Source: Pantoea vagans (GTDB lineage Bacteria; Pseudomonadota; Gammaproteobacteria; Enterobacterales; Enterobacteriaceae). From it: DNA of 64,000 nucleotides. Positions 9,731 to 19,396 of the stretch are shown here, piece after piece. Location of the stretch: NCBI RefSeq assembly GCF_004792415.1, contig NZ_CP038853.1, positions 2,170,001-2,234,000 of the forward strand, read 5' to 3'. The position numbers and the translations under genes are program-made. Each line of letters begins with the position of its first letter. The first letter of the stretch is position 1. Under the pieces are notes generated by a model that made no database searches, was not told the DNA's origin, and worked only from the letters and a program-made list of their open reading frames with translations.

Positions 9731-11251
9731 TCAGGCCACGGCGGCCGCTTGAGTGGTTTTGGGCATCGCCAGGCTCAGCGTCTGCTGCTCCGTGGCGTCG
9801 TCGTGCAGCAGTTCACCGGCTATGGCACCTTCACGCATCACCACGATGCGATCGGCCAGGCCCATGACTTCCGGTAAATCGCTGGAGGCGAACAGCACCG
9901 CAATGCCCCGGTTCGCCAGCTGATAAATCAGGTTATAAATTTCATGTTTGGCACCGACATCGATGCCGCGCGTAGGCTCATCCAGCAGGATCACTTTCAT
10001 ATCCTCGGAGAGCCAGCGTCCCAGAATCGCCTTCTGCTGGTTACCGCCGGAGAGGTTCATGATCAGCTGGTCGGCGCTGGGCGTTTTGATGTTCAGTGAG
10101 CGGATATGGCTGTCTGCGTTTTTGTTTTCCCAGCCATTTTTAATCAGGCAACCGGCGGTAAGATTGTGACGACGGGCGCTGATGTTGATGTTGTCGCGCA
10201 CCGAATGCACCGGAATAATGCCCTCGGCTTTGCGGTCTTCCGGGCAAAGCATGATGCCCGCACGGATAGCGTCGATGGGTTCGCGCAGCGGCAGCGGTTT
10301 GCCGTCCAGAATCACCTGACCGCCACGCAGCCGCGTGCCGCCAAATAACCCTTTCAGCAGTTCACTGCGTCCGGCTCCGACCAGTCCAAACAGCCCGACG
10401 ATTTCACCAGCATGGACTTTCAGCGAAATCGGCGTCCGCACGCCCTTTGCTTCGACCTTGTCCAGTTCAAGCCGCACGTCGCCTTTAGCGCGTGGTGAGT
10501 AGCCATAGATATCACCCAGGTTACGGCCCACCATCGCCTGCACCAGATCGTCGTGATGGGTGTTAGCCATGTCAGTAAAGGTCCGCACGTAGCGGCCATC
10601 TTTAAAGACGGTGATGGCGTCACTGAGGGCGAAGATCTCTTCCATGCGGTGTGAAACGTAAAGCACCACCCGGCCCTCCTCGCGGAGCTGACGGATAACG
10701 CGGAACAGGTTGTCGATTTCACGCGCCGACAGCGAGCTGGTTGGCTCATCAAAGGCGATAATGCGCGCGTTACGCGCCAGCGCTTTGGCAATCTCTACCA
10801 TCTGCCACTGCCCCAGCGACAGGTATTTCAGCGGCATATCAGGGTCGATATCCATGCCGAGATTTTTCAGCTGCAGGCCCGCCTCAAAGCGCATCAGCTT
10901 ACGATTGACCAGCCCATGTTTGTGCGGAATCTGACCGAGGTAGATGTTCTCCGCCACGCTCATTTCCGGCACCAGATGCAGTTCCTGGTAAATAATGGCG
11001 ACGCCCGCGTCCAGCGCATCTGTGGTGCGCTGAAAGCTCATCGGCTTGCCTTTAATACGAATCTCACCGCCGCTCGGCTGATAACTGCCGCTGAGTATTT
11101 TTAACAGCGTCGATTTGCCTGCGCCGTTCTCGCCCATCAGCGCATGGACTTCACCGCCCCGGCAGTCAAAGGAGATATCCTGCAACGCTTTCACGCCAGG
11201 GAAGGTTTTACTGATGCCATGAAACGACAGAAATGCTGAATCAGTGTTCAT
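9731..11251 (-). CDS. araG: L-arabinose ABC transporter ATP-binding protein AraG
   Basis: Double-cassette ATPase that powers arabinose import, 506 residues. First cassette: Walker [10 protein letters not shown], signature [15 protein letters not shown], Walker [11 protein letters not shown]. Second cassette: signature [15 protein letters not shown] and Walker [11 protein letters not shown], with the usual degenerate second Walker A (GLVGAGRSE). The frame extends to a GTG at 11263, but the ATG at 11251 is correctly spaced behind TGAGGACC and is chosen. The 99-bp gap to araF contains a hairpin. Confidence 0.95.
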   Translation of the reverse strand: MNTDSAFLSFHGISKTFPGVKALQDISFDCRGGEVHALMGENGAGKSTLLKILSGSYQPSGGEIRIKGKPMSFQRTTDALDAGVAIIYQELHLVPEMSVAENIYLGQIPHKHGLVNRKLMRFEAGLQLKNLGMDIDPDMPLKYLSLGQWQMVEIAKALARNARIIAFDEPTSSLSAREIDNLFRVIRQLREEGRVVLYVSHRMEEIFALSDAITVFKDGRYVRTFTDMANTHHDDLVQAMVGRNLGDIYGYSPRAKGDVRLELDKVEAKGVRTPISLKVHAGEIVGLFGLVGAGRSELLKGLFGGTRLRGGQVILDGKPLPLREPIDAIRAGIMLCPEDRKAEGIIPVHSVRDNINISARRHNLTAGCLIKNGWENKNADSHIRSLNIKTPSADQLIMNLSGGNQQKAILGRWLSEDMKVILLDEPTRGIDVGAKHEIYNLIYQLANRGIAVLFASSDLPEVMGLADRIVVMREGAIAGELLHDDATEQQTLSLAMPKTTQAAAVA

Positions 11252-11320
11252 GTTGGTCCTCACTCTTTCGCGCCACCGGCCTGTCAGGGCGGGCGGCGCG
11301 AAATCGGCTATTAAGGATGC

Positions 11321-11338
11321 CGGGCTGCGGACAGCCCG
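11321..11338. repeat. Hairpin in araF-araG intergenic region
   Basis: CGGGCTG-CGGA-CAGCCCG. On the minus strand it immediately follows the araF stop. Such stems after binding-protein genes commonly protect the upstream mRNA and lower expression of the ATPase and permease; that role is inferred here. Confidence 0.55.
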
Positions 11339-11350
11339 ACAGGCTCAGGG

Positions 11351-12334
11351 TTACATCAGTCCTTTTTTCGCCAGTTCAGTTTTGAAGTTGTCACGGGTAA
11401 TCAGCACCACATCGGTAACTTCGGTGAATTTCGGTGGCTCTTCACCTTTGCTGACCCAGTTGTAGAGCATCTGGCTGCTTTTGTAGCCGTGGATATCCGG
11501 GCTTGGCAGCAGCGAACCGTAGAAGCCGGTCGCTTTGTCTTTTGACAGTTCACTGATGGCATCGACGCCGTTGATGCCGATGCCGATGACGTCAGCCGCT
11601 TTGAAGCCCTGTCCTTCGGTGGCACGTACGCCGCCCAGCACGGTGTTGTCGTTCATGCCGACAACCAGCCAGTGTTTGACTTCAGGATGCTGAACCAGCA
11701 GGGAGTTACCGGCGTCAAATGCGCCAGGGATATCGTTAGATTTGGTGGGAACCTGGTAGATCTGGGCTGCCGGGAAGCCTGCGGCTTTGATCGCGTCCAT
11801 TGAGCCGCCGGTACGACGACGTGCGGTATCAAGTTCGTTCGCGGTTATCGCCATCACGCCGGTGGTTTTTACATCCCAGCCGCGTTTCTGCATCTCTTTA
11901 TAGAGTTCCTGACCCTGGCGCTCACCAATTTTAGTAGCCGCCATCATCACCAGCGGCACGGTGTCCATTGGCTTGCCTTTGGCGGTGACGAACTGGTCAT
12001 CCACGGCGATGACTTTCAGACCGTAGCCACGTGCTTTCGCCATGATGGCCGAGCCGAGTTTCGGATCGGGGGTACAGATGACAAAACCTTTCGCGCCGTT
12101 GGCCGCCAGGCTGTCGATGGCATTCAGGGTTTTTTCACCATCCGGCACGGCAATTTTGATGACATCAAAGCCAAGATCTTTGCCCGCTTTGTCGGCGAAT
12201 TTCCATTCAGTCTGGAACCAGGGTTCCTCTGGTTGCTTGACTAAAAAACCCAGCTTCATGGTCTCGGCGATAGCGGATTGTGACATAACCGCTGCCAGGC
12301 CGATGGCCGCGAATGCTTTAGTGAATTTATGCAT
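11351..12334 (-). CDS. araF: L-arabinose-binding periplasmic protein AraF
   Basis: Periplasmic receptor of the AraFGH importer, 327 residues. A signal peptide is visible (MHKFTKAFAAIGLAAVMS, cleavage after SAIA before ETMKLGF). Mature protein motifs KLGFLVKQPEEPWFQTEW, ANELDTARRRTGGSMD and VGMNDNTVLGGVRATEG match the family. The ATG follows GGAGAGCATC. First gene of the minus-strand transport operon; its promoter lies in the 365-bp gap shared with araB. Confidence 0.96.
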   Translation of the reverse strand: MHKFTKAFAAIGLAAVMSQSAIAETMKLGFLVKQPEEPWFQTEWKFADKAGKDLGFDVIKIAVPDGEKTLNAIDSLAANGAKGFVICTPDPKLGSAIMAKARGYGLKVIAVDDQFVTAKGKPMDTVPLVMMAATKIGERQGQELYKEMQKRGWDVKTTGVMAITANELDTARRRTGGSMDAIKAAGFPAAQIYQVPTKSNDIPGAFDAGNSLLVQHPEVKHWLVVGMNDNTVLGGVRATEGQGFKAADVIGIGINGVDAISELSKDKATGFYGSLLPSPDIHGYKSSQMLYNWVSKGEEPPKFTEVTDVVLITRDNFKTELAKKGLM

Positions 12335-12699
12335 GATGCTCTCCGGTACCAGGTTATTTTTCGCTGCTAATAACGAATCGGTGTAAACGCTACCAGTTAA
12401 TTTTCTTATGTGGGTACAGCCATAAATCAGTGCGTTAGGCTGGCATGTGCTGACAGACTGTCCAGACGCTGGGCTAGTTTTAGCGGTATTAGCGAAGAAA
12501 AATGTAGAGCGGTATCACACATTAAAATCACGACAAAATGATCCATATATTCAGCAAATTTAACCGGAGCGTAACTTTTGCAATGGATCACAAAATCACT
12601 GCCGATGACAGAAAAGTGCATATTGTCAGCCAGCGATGACTAACTGTTCCGGCGCGCTGAACCCAGGATACAGGAGTTAACTAACTACAGGAGATTCCG
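12335..12699. promoter_or_regulatory. Divergent araF / araB control region
   Basis: This 365-bp gap separates two divergent arabinose transcription units. It contains an AraC-like half-site (separate entry), an inverted relative (AATGGA near 12571), TAGCG repeats around 12480-12495, and TATCACA near 12513, which could be a CRP half-site. No protein-coding frame looks real. AraC and CRP control is inferred from the neighbouring genes; individual sites are not proven. Confidence 0.6.
12531..12547. promoter_or_regulatory. Candidate AraC half-site
   Basis: CGACAAAATGATCCATA resembles the E. coli araI1 half-site TAGCATTTTTATCCATA: the TCCATA box is exact and the A box is degenerate. Lies about 150 bp from the araB start. 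Confidence 0.35.
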
Positions 12700-14403
12700 A
12701 TGCGTGCTGGAGCCATCACACTTGGGCTAGACTTTGGTAGTGATTCGGTGCGTGCGCTGGCCGTGGATTGTCATAGCGGCAAAGAGCTGCAGAGTGCGGT
12801 GTGCAGCTACCCGCGCTGGCAGCAGGGCTTATACAGCGATCCGCACATGAACCGTTTTCGTCACCATCCACAGGATTACATCGACGCCATGGAGCAGGCG
12901 CTGCTCGGCGTGCTGAATGCACTGAGCGACGATCAACGCGCCGCCGTGATCGGCATTGGCGTTGACAGCACCGGTTCAACCCCGGCGCCCATCGACCGCG
13001 ACGGCAACGTGCTGGCGCTGCGCCCGGAGTTTGCGGAGAACCCCAACGCGATGTTTGTGTTGTGGAAAGATCACACGGCGATAGAAGAAGCCGAAGAGAT
13101 TAATCAGCTGTGCCACAGCGGCCGCTTCCAGGATTACAGCCGCTATATCGGCGGCATTTATTCTTCGGAGTGGTTCTGGGCCAAGATTCTGCACGTGTCA
13201 CGTGAAGATGCGGCCGTGCGTGAGGCCGCCGTTTCCTGGGTCGAGCTGTGCGATTGGGTACCTGCCCTGTTAAGCGGCACGACCGCGCCAGATAAGCTGC
13301 GCCGTGGTCGCTGTGCGGCCGGGCATAAAGCGCTGTGGCACGGCGACTGGAACGGCCTGCCCGATGTCGATTTCCTTAATGCACTCGACCCGCTGTTAAC
13401 CCAGCAGCTCGACTCCCCGTTATTCACAGAGACCTGGACCGCGGATCTGCCGGTCGGCACGCTCAGCCCCGAGTGGGCGCAGCGTCTGGGCCTGACGCAG
13501 ACCGTCACGCTTTCCGGTGGCGCATTTGACTGCCATATGGGCGCAGTCGGTGGCGGAGCTAAACCTTATACGCTGGTGAAAGTGATCGGCACCTCCACCT
13601 GCGACATCCTGATTGCTGACACAGAAAAGGTCGGCGATCGCGATATTAAAGGCATCTGTGGTCAGGTCGATGGCAGCGTCGTGCCCGGCGCTATCGGGCT
13701 GGAGGCCGGTCAGTCTGCCTTTGGTGATATCTACGCCTGGTTCAGCCGTTTACTGGGCTGGCCTTTACAGCTGGCGGCGCAGCAGCATCCGGAGCTGAAG
13801 CCTCAGCTGGCGGAGATGCAGAAAAACCTGATTAAAGATCTGACCGAAGCCTGGGCCGCCAATCCGCAGCTCGACCATCTGCCGGTGGTGCTGGACTGGT
13901 TTAACGGTCGCCGCACGCCAAACGCCAATCAGCGTCTGAAAGGGGTAATTACCGACCTGAATCTGGGCACCGATGCACCCGCGCTGTTTGGCGGTCTGGT
14001 CGCGGCAACCGCGTTTGGCGCACGCGCCATTATGGAGTGTTTCGAGCAGCAGCAGATCCCGGTCGAGAGCATTCTGACCCTCGGCGGCATTGCGCGGAAA
14101 TCTCCGGCGATTATGCAGGCCTGCTGCGATGTGATGAACCGGCCACTGGATATCGTCGCCTCTGACGAGTGCTGTGCGCTGGGTGCGGCCATTTTCGCCG
14201 CCGTCGCCGCCGGTGTTCACGCCAGCGTGCCCGATGCACAGCAGGTCATGGCCAGCCCGATTGCCGTGACGCTGCAGCCCGATCCGGCGCGCGTCGCACG
14301 CTATCAACAACTTTATCAACGCTATCAACAATGGTGCGTGACGGCAGAACCGCAATACGCCGCCCGCCCCGCTTCCGCTACGAGCCTGGCCCAACAGGCG
14401 TAA
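12700..14403 (+). CDS. araB: Ribulokinase AraB
   Basis: ATP-dependent phosphorylation of L-ribulose to L-ribulose-5-phosphate, second step of arabinose catabolism. FGGY-family kinase, 567 residues. N-terminal phosphate-binding motif [28 protein letters not shown] near residue 89, [10 protein letters not shown] near 184, the FGGY region [15 protein letters not shown] near 270 and the C-terminal adenine-binding motif [18 protein letters not shown]. The ATG has AGGAGATTCCG upstream. araA follows after a 202-bp gap filled by a palindromic repeat. Confidence 0.96.
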   Translation: MRAGAITLGLDFGSDSVRALAVDCHSGKELQSAVCSYPRWQQGLYSDPHMNRFRHHPQDYIDAMEQALLGVLNALSDDQRAAVIGIGVDSTGSTPAPIDRDGNVLALRPEFAENPNAMFVLWKDHTAIEEAEEINQLCHSGRFQDYSRYIGGIYSSEWFWAKILHVSREDAAVREAAVSWVELCDWVPALLSGTTAPDKLRRGRCAAGHKALWHGDWNGLPDVDFLNALDPLLTQQLDSPLFTETWTADLPVGTLSPEWAQRLGLTQTVTLSGGAFDCHMGAVGGGAKPYTLVKVIGTSTCDILIADTEKVGDRDIKGICGQVDGSVVPGAIGLEAGQSAFGDIYAWFSRLLGWPLQLAAQQHPELKPQLAEMQKNLIKDLTEAWAANPQLDHLPVVLDWFNGRRTPNANQRLKGVITDLNLGTDAPALFGGLVAATAFGARAIMECFEQQQIPVESILTLGGIARKSPAIMQACCDVMNRPLDIVASDECCALGAAIFAAVAAGVHASVPDAQQVMASPIAVTLQPDPARVARYQQLYQRYQQWCVTAEPQYAARPASATSLAQQA

Positions 14404-14406
14404 TTG

Positions 14407-14560
14407 TTGCAGGCAGTCTGGACACGGACAGCGCGAAACAGCCAGCGTACACGGAGTACGTGAGGATTACTCGCTGTGCTCGCCCCTTCAGGGCCGCACT
14501 TCAGGGCGTTCAGGTTGCTAAAGCAGCCTGTGTGAGCACTGCCCGGGTTCAGACTGACAA
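14407..14560. repeat. Palindromic intergenic element between araB and araA
   Basis: Imperfect terminal inverted repeats CAGTCTGGACACGG (14414-14427) and the complement of CCGGGTTCAGACTG (14543-14556), 12 of 14 positions identical. Inside is a hairpin CGTAC-ACGGA-GTACG. No coding potential. It separates two genes that in E. coli lie only a few bases apart, so it looks like an inserted non-autonomous repeat or an mRNA processing element. Confidence 0.65.
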
Positions 14561-14605
14561 ATAAATTAGCCTGCTAAGGTAGGCGCTAAGTAAAGGAGTG
14601 GTTTT

Positions 14606-16105
14606 ATGGAACAGTCAAACAGTTACAGCGTGTGGTTTGTCATCGGCACGCAGCACCTCTATGGGCCGGAGACGTTACGCCAGGTTGAACAGAATGCACG
14701 TCAGGTCGTTGAGGGGTTGAATCAGGCCGGTTTACCCGTGCGTCTGGAGCTGAAACCGCTGGTGAAGTCACCGGATGAAGCGCTGGCCCTGTGTCGCGAC
14801 GCCAACTATGACAAGCAGTGCGCCGGGATCATTACCTGGCTGCATACTTTCTCTCCAGCAAAGATGTGGATTGGCGGCCTGAGCGTGCTAAATAAGCCGC
14901 TGCTGCAATTCCATACCCAGTTCAATGCGGAGATCCCGTGGGACAGCATGGACATGGACTTTATGAACCTGAACCAGACCGCGCACGGCGGCCGTGAGTT
15001 CGGTTTCATCGGCGCGCGCATGGGCCTGCAGCACAGCGTGGTGACCGGTCACTGGAAAGATAGCGCCAGTCAGCAGCGTCTGGGTAACTGGATGCGTGCA
15101 GCGCTGGCAAAACAGGCCAGCCAGCAGCTGAAAGTCGCCCGTTTTGGCGACAACATGCGTGAAGTGGCCGTGACCGAAGGCGATAAGGTTGCCGCACAGA
15201 TTCAGTTCGGCTATTCAGTGAATGGCTGGGGTGTAGGCGATCTGGTTGAGGTGATCAATGGCGTCAGCGATGGCGACGTAAATGCGCTGATCGACGAGTA
15301 CGAAAGCCTGTATCGCTTTACCGATGTTGCTGCATCTGGCGGCGAAAAACGTCAGAACGTGCTGGATGCCGCGCGCATTGAGCTGGGTCTGAAGCGTTTC
15401 CTGGAAGCGGAAGGCTGCCACGCTTTTACCACTAACTTCCAGACGCTGCACGGCATGACACAGTTGCCCGGTCTGGCGGTTCAGCGTCTGATGGGTCAGG
15501 GTTATGGCTTCGCCGGCGAAGGTGACTGGAAAACCGCTGCGCTGCTGCGCATTTTCAAAGTGCTGGCTGGCGACCGTAAAGGTGGCACCTCATTTATGGA
15601 GGATTACACCTATCACTTCTCACCGGGCAACGATCTGGTGCTGGGCTCGCACATGCTGGAAGTCTGTCCGTCGATCGCCATTGAAGAGAAGCCGTTGATT
15701 GATGTGCAGTTCCTCGGCATTGGCGATAAAGCCGACCCGGCGCGTATGATTTTCTCAACACCAGCGGGTCGCGCGGTTAACGCCAGCGTGATTGATATGG
15801 GTGACCGTTTCCGTCTGCTGGTTAACGTGGTGGATGCTATCGAGCAGCCAAAACCGCTGCCGAAGTTGCCGGTTGCTCGCGCACTGTGGAAAGCGCAGCC
15901 TTCACTGGCGACCGCTTCCGAAGCGTGGATTCTGGGCGGCGGTGCGCACCATACCGTGTTCAGTCAGGCGCTCACGCTTGAGGATATGTATCTGTACGGT
16001 GAGATGAACGATATCGAAGTGCTGGTGATTGATGAGCACACCACCTTGCCAGCGTTTAAAGATGCGCTGCGCTGGAATGAAGCGTATTACCGGTTGAAAC
16101 GTTAA
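14606..16105 (+). CDS. araA: L-arabinose isomerase AraA
   Basis: Mn-dependent interconversion of L-arabinose and L-ribulose, first catabolic step; cytosolic hexamer. 499 residues, as in E. coli. Active-site stretches are present: [20 protein letters not shown] near residue 328 and [18 protein letters not shown] near 347, with a catalytic His in [14 protein letters not shown] near 446. The ATG follows AAAGGAGTGGTTTT. araD does not follow; the downstream 790 bp hold only repeats. Confidence 0.96.
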   Translation: MEQSNSYSVWFVIGTQHLYGPETLRQVEQNARQVVEGLNQAGLPVRLELKPLVKSPDEALALCRDANYDKQCAGIITWLHTFSPAKMWIGGLSVLNKPLLQFHTQFNAEIPWDSMDMDFMNLNQTAHGGREFGFIGARMGLQHSVVTGHWKDSASQQRLGNWMRAALAKQASQQLKVARFGDNMREVAVTEGDKVAAQIQFGYSVNGWGVGDLVEVINGVSDGDVNALIDEYESLYRFTDVAASGGEKRQNVLDAARIELGLKRFLEAEGCHAFTTNFQTLHGMTQLPGLAVQRLMGQGYGFAGEGDWKTAALLRIFKVLAGDRKGGTSFMEDYTYHFSPGNDLVLGSHMLEVCPSIAIEEKPLIDVQFLGIGDKADPARMIFSTPAGRAVNASVIDMGDRFRLLVNVVDAIEQPKPLPKLPVARALWKAQPSLATASEAWILGGGAHHTVFSQALTLEDMYLYGEMNDIEVLVIDEHTTLPAFKDALRWNEAYYRLKR

Positions 16106-16118
16106 TAGGTGATTAAGC

Positions 16119-16175
16119 GGCGCTTTAGGGGTTCTGAAAAGATACTGCTTCAGGATTGATAAAGTGCCGTTTTTT
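16119..16175 (+). terminator. Probable terminator of araBA
   Basis: Outer stem GGCGCTTT (16119-16126) pairs with AAAGTGCC (16161-16168), one G-T pair, enclosing an inner CTGAA/TTCAG stem, and is followed by GTTTTTT. A long but plausible Rho-independent terminator 14 bp after the araA stop. Confidence 0.5.
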
Positions 16176-16194
16176 AGAAAATAAGTGCTATTCA

Positions 16195-16385
16195 GTCGGG
16201 AATGGCGGGCGTTCCGTAAAGTCGCCGTAAATACATCCCTGTAGGCTCGGCCGCCGGACTACTCGCCTCATCCATGAGGCTCGCCCGCAAGCGGGCCAAC
16301 GCTTCGCGTTGTTCAAAAACGCTCCCGGCGTTTTTGTCCATGCGGCGGACGCTTTACTCCACTGCCCGCCATCCCCTCCTTTTTG
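16195..16385. repeat. Long imperfect palindromic element
   Basis: Left arm GGAATGGCGGGC with GTAAAGTCGCCG and right arm GCGGACGCTTTAC with GCCCGCCAT are inverted versions of each other with small gaps. Internal hairpins include GCCCGCAAGCGGGC and AAAAACGC/GCGTTTTT. Non-coding. Its right arm is part of the direct repeat listed next. Confidence 0.6.
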
Positions 16386-16502
16386 TGATACCTGAGCGAA
16401 AATTTTCAAAGTTCAAAACATCTAGTCTGTAAGCAAAACCTCCTGCGGCGGACGCTTTACTCCACTACCCGTCATCCCCTCCTTTTTGTGGCACCTGAGC
16501 GA
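16341..16502. repeat. Two 59-bp direct repeats, 103-bp period
   Basis: Units 16341-16399 and 16444-16502 both begin TGCGGCGGACGCTTTACTCC and end ACCTGAGCGA, differing at four positions by eye. The second unit carries only the right arm of the palindrome, so part of the element seems to have been duplicated. Confidence 0.75.
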
Positions 16503-16641
16503 TTTGTTTTAAGGCTCCGACCATTCCTGGCAGCAATTAAAAATCTCATGTACCAGACGCCTTACTTCACTGCTGATTTTAGCCTGCTTAATCTCAACTT
16601 TGCGTTCGCACGTTTAATTACAGCAATGATCAAGCCCAACC

Positions 16642-16746
16642 GGGAAGGAATGGTATGCCTGAAGAGCAAAGCGTCCGCGCCAGGGATGGCGCGGCCGATC
16701 CGCATGGATGCGGGAACCCTTTGCGATCAGGCATACCTTTCCTGAC
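16642..16746. repeat. Palindromic ~100-bp intergenic repeat, family P1 copy 2 (divergent arms)
   Basis: Outer arms GGTATGCCTGA/TCAGGCATACC; inner hairpins GCGCCA-GGGA-TGGCGC and CCGCAT-GG-ATGCGG. The core (CTCTTC-type arm, GACGCTTT-type arm, CGCGCC..GGCGCG, TCGGCC) matches copies at 6438 and 56196 while the outer arm sequence is different but still pairs. Confidence 0.75.
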
Positions 16747-16892
16747 CTTACACCTGAGTCCCATAGCGATTGTTTTCCCGGTAATACATAAGAGCACCGG
16801 TCTCTTTGCTAAAACTCAACTCTTTCATCATCTTGCACTTTCCTCCACCAGCCTGTATTGCTATATACCTGATAAAAAAAGGTTAAAGCGCC

Positions 16893-17360
16893 ATGCAAAT
16901 TGCCGATCTGAACCAGCATCCCGACTACGCCTCACAAACTGCACAACTGCTGCATACAGAATGGTCACATCTCCCTGCATGGTCGGATCAGCCCACTCTC
17001 CTTACGCGTTTAACAAAACGGAATCAGACCGGCTCGTCGGAATTTACCCTCGTCGCCACATCGGACGGCGAAAAGGTTATCGCGACCTGTAGCGTCATCC
17101 GTTTTGAACTGGACGACATCGCGGCAAGGGAATACTGGATTGGCGAAGTGGTGACGGATAAAAAATTCCGGGGCCGGGGCGTGGCGAAAGCCTTGATCCA
17201 GCAGGCGATTGCCCGGGCAAAACAACAGCAGATTGGCGAGCTCTGGCTCTATACCCCCGATCAACAGGCATACTATCAGCGTTCAGGATGGCGGGCGGTG
17301 GAACAGCGGCAGGTAGCGGGTGAAGACGTCACGGTGATGGTGCTGCATCTGGCACAATAA
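16893..17360 (+). CDS. GNAT family N-acetyltransferase
   Basis: Predicted acetyl-CoA-dependent acetyltransferase, 155 residues, substrate unknown. The acetyl-CoA-binding motif A is clear: VVTDKKFRGRGVAKALIQQA (about residues 85-104), preceded by the beta-4 strand and followed by WLYTPDQQAYYQRSGWR, the usual motif B ending. The N-terminus MQIADLNQHPDYASQTAQLL is helix alpha-1 of the fold. The ATG at 16893 follows a weak AAAGCGCC. Convergent with yjfF. Confidence 0.85.
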   Translation: MQIADLNQHPDYASQTAQLLHTEWSHLPAWSDQPTLLTRLTKRNQTGSSEFTLVATSDGEKVIATCSVIRFELDDIAAREYWIGEVVTDKKFRGRGVAKALIQQAIARAKQQQIGELWLYTPDQQAYYQRSGWRAVEQRQVAGEDVTVMVLHLAQ

Positions 17361-17397
17361 ATGGCGGCTCCTGAGAGCCGCCATTCAGCCATTTATT
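17357..17397. terminator. Bidirectional hairpin between GNAT gene and yjfF
   Basis: ATGGCGGCTC-CTGA-GAGCCGCCAT (17361-17384), with AATAAATGGC also able to pair with GCCATTTATT further out. Lies exactly between two convergent genes. No long T-run, so efficiency is uncertain. Confidence 0.6.
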
Positions 17398-18383
17398 CAG
17401 CCAGGGATTCGCTTAACCGGTGCGTTCTGCTGACGATCCCAGATCACCGTCAGTAACCGCTGCAGCGCGATAAATGCGAACAGCAGAATCCCGATGGCGA
17501 TCTTGGTCCACCACGAACTCAACGTGCCGTCAAAGTTAATCCAGGTCTGGATCAGCCCCTGAATCAACACACCAAACAGCGTGCCCAGCACCGTCCCAAC
17601 ACCACCCGACAGCAACGTGCCACCGATCACCACCGACGCAATCGCATCCAGCTCCACACCCAGCCCGGCCAGCGCATATCCTGCCGAGGTATAGATCGAG
17701 AACACGATGCCAGCCAGCGTCGCCAGCGTGGTGGAAAGCATATAAATCTTGATGGTTGTGGCTCGGGTCGAAACGCCCATCAGCTGAGCCGATGTCATAT
17801 TGCCGCCGATGGCGTAAACCCGGTTACCAAACCGCGTACGGTGCGCCAGAATAATCCCGCCTAACACCACCACCAGCATAATCACCGCCAGCAGACTGAG
17901 ACGCCCTCCGCCCGGCACTTTCCACGCCAGACTGGACAGCAGGGTGTAAAACGGATGATCGATGGGAATCGAATTCTCGGACACCAGATAAGAACAGCCG
18001 CGCAGGAAAAACATCCCCGCCAGCGTAATGATAAAGGCCGGGATCTTCAGGGCATCAATCAGCCAGCCCATCATGGCACCGAACAGCGCACCCAGTGACA
18101 GAATCAGCGCAAACGCCAGCAAGGGATTGATATGGAAATCACCAATTGCCCGCGCCAGAAAAACGCCGGTAAAGGCGATCACCGCGCCAACCGACAGATC
18201 GATACCACCCGACAAAATCACAAAGGTCATGCCGACGGCGATAATCCCGAGGAAGGCGTTATCGGTCAGGATATTGCAGATGACCCGGGTTGAGGCAAAG
18301 CCCGGGAACTGACTCAGACAAAACAGGTAACCCGCCACAAACACCAGCAGCGTGATCATCAGCGGAAGATGACGTTTAATCAT
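17397..18383 (-). CDS. yjfF: Galactofuranose ABC transporter permease YjfF
   Basis: One of two permeases of the YtfQRT-YjfF importer, 328 residues, multiple membrane helices. Begins MIKRHLPLMITLLVFVAGYL like E. coli; the frame extends 20 residues upstream but this ATG overlaps the ytfT stop as ATGA, the classic coupled arrangement, and is preferred. Family motifs VILSGGIDLSVGAVIAFTGV near residue 57 and FGNRVYAIGGNMTSAQLMGV near 182. Confidence 0.93.
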   Translation of the reverse strand: MIKRHLPLMITLLVFVAGYLFCLSQFPGFASTRVICNILTDNAFLGIIAVGMTFVILSGGIDLSVGAVIAFTGVFLARAIGDFHINPLLAFALILSLGALFGAMMGWLIDALKIPAFIITLAGMFFLRGCSYLVSENSIPIDHPFYTLLSSLAWKVPGGGRLSLLAVIMLVVVLGGIILAHRTRFGNRVYAIGGNMTSAQLMGVSTRATTIKIYMLSTTLATLAGIVFSIYTSAGYALAGLGVELDAIASVVIGGTLLSGGVGTVLGTLFGVLIQGLIQTWINFDGTLSSWWTKIAIGILLFAFIALQRLLTVIWDRQQNAPVKRIPG

Positions 18384-19396
18384 GTCGGGCGTCTCCGTTT
18401 CAACATCGCAATAAAGCGCGGTGACTGCAGCAACAGCACACACATCACCACCACCGCTTTCACCACCTGATTCAGCTCCGGCGGGAAGCCGGAGAGCAGA
18501 ATCCCGGTATTCATCGACTGAATAATCAGTGCGCCAATCAGCGACAACACCAGATTAAAGCGGCCACCCATCAGCGATGCACCACCAATCACCACGGCGA
18601 GAATCGCATCCAGCTCCAGCCATAAACCGGCGTTATTGGCATCCGCGCCGCGAATATCGGCCGCGACAATCAGACCCGCAACGGCGGCACAGACGCCACT
18701 GATCGCATAAGTCGACATCACCACCAGCCAGCCGGTTACCCCCGCGTTGCGGGCCGCACGCAGGTTAATCCCCACCGCTTCGATAAACAGACCCAGCGCG
18801 GTCTTGCGCGTCAGCAGCCAGACCGCCAGCGCCACCACCAGCGTGATCCAGACCGGCACCGGCAACATCCACAGCGAGCCGTTACCAAACCAGCCAAGGC
18901 TGTCACTGTCGAACGTCACAATCTGCCCCTGCGTAATCAGCTGCGCGATACCGCGCCCGGCGACCATCAGAATCAGCGTGGCAACAAACGGCTGAATACG
19001 CAGCAGCGCCACCAGCACCCCATTCCACAAACCACAGGCTAAACCGGTTCCCAGCGTGCAGAGAATAATAAACGGCACACCGTGTCCGGCGACGGTCAGT
19101 GTGGCGGCGGTCGCGCCCGCTATCGCCATCACCGCCCCGACGGAAAGATCGATGCCGCCGGTCGCGATCACCAGCGTCATGCCAATCGCCAGCAGGGCAA
19201 CCGGGGCCGCACGGTTAAGAATATCGATCGGGCTACCGAACAGACGCCCATCCTGCAGGTGCACGGCAAAAAAGTTATTGGCTACCAGACTGTCGATCAG
19301 CAGCACCAGCAGCAGCGCGGCAATTTGCGGCATCCCTGGCGGGAACTTCAGCTTACGACGTGGAGGTTTTTCAGATGTCATAGGAGACTCAAACAT
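18380..19396 (-). CDS. ytfT: Galactofuranose ABC transporter permease YtfT
   Basis: Second permease of the galactofuranose importer, 338 residues. Motifs VIATGGIDLSVGAVMAIAGA near residue 75 and LFIEAVGINLRAARNAGV near 202, and ADIRGADANNAGLWLELDAI near 257 are nearly as in E. coli. The chosen ATG at 19396 sits inside the end of ytfR (8-bp overlap) behind GGAGGAGCTAAAC; the longer frame would lack this ribosome site. A downstream ATG at 19381 is a less favoured alternative. Confidence 0.92.
   Translation of the reverse strand: MFESPMTSEKPPRRKLKFPPGMPQIAALLLVLLIDSLVANNFFAVHLQDGRLFGSPIDILNRAAPVALLAIGMTLVIATGGIDLSVGAVMAIAGATAATLTVAGHGVPFIILCTLGTGLACGLWNGVLVALLRIQPFVATLILMVAGRGIAQLITQGQIVTFDSDSLGWFGNGSLWMLPVPVWITLVVALAVWLLTRKTALGLFIEAVGINLRAARNAGVTGWLVVMSTYAISGVCAAVAGLIVAADIRGADANNAGLWLELDAILAVVIGGASLMGGRFNLVLSLIGALIIQSMNTGILLSGFPPELNQVVKAVVVMCVLLLQSPRFIAMLKRRRPT

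Larger units (their letters stand above)
16176..16892. other. Repeat-rich gap between araA and the GNAT gene
   Basis: No convincing gene. Contains a palindromic region at 16195-16385, a tandem 59-bp direct repeat and one copy of the ~100-bp palindrome family (separate entries). The frame that reads through 16488-16745 is only a product of the repeats. The position of araD, if it was once here, is not marked by any recognisable remnant. Confidence 0.6.

Noticed and set aside
16488..17092. Open frames through the repeat region before the GNAT gene
   Set aside because: They follow the repeat DNA, overlap the real GNAT gene in another frame, and show no domain.
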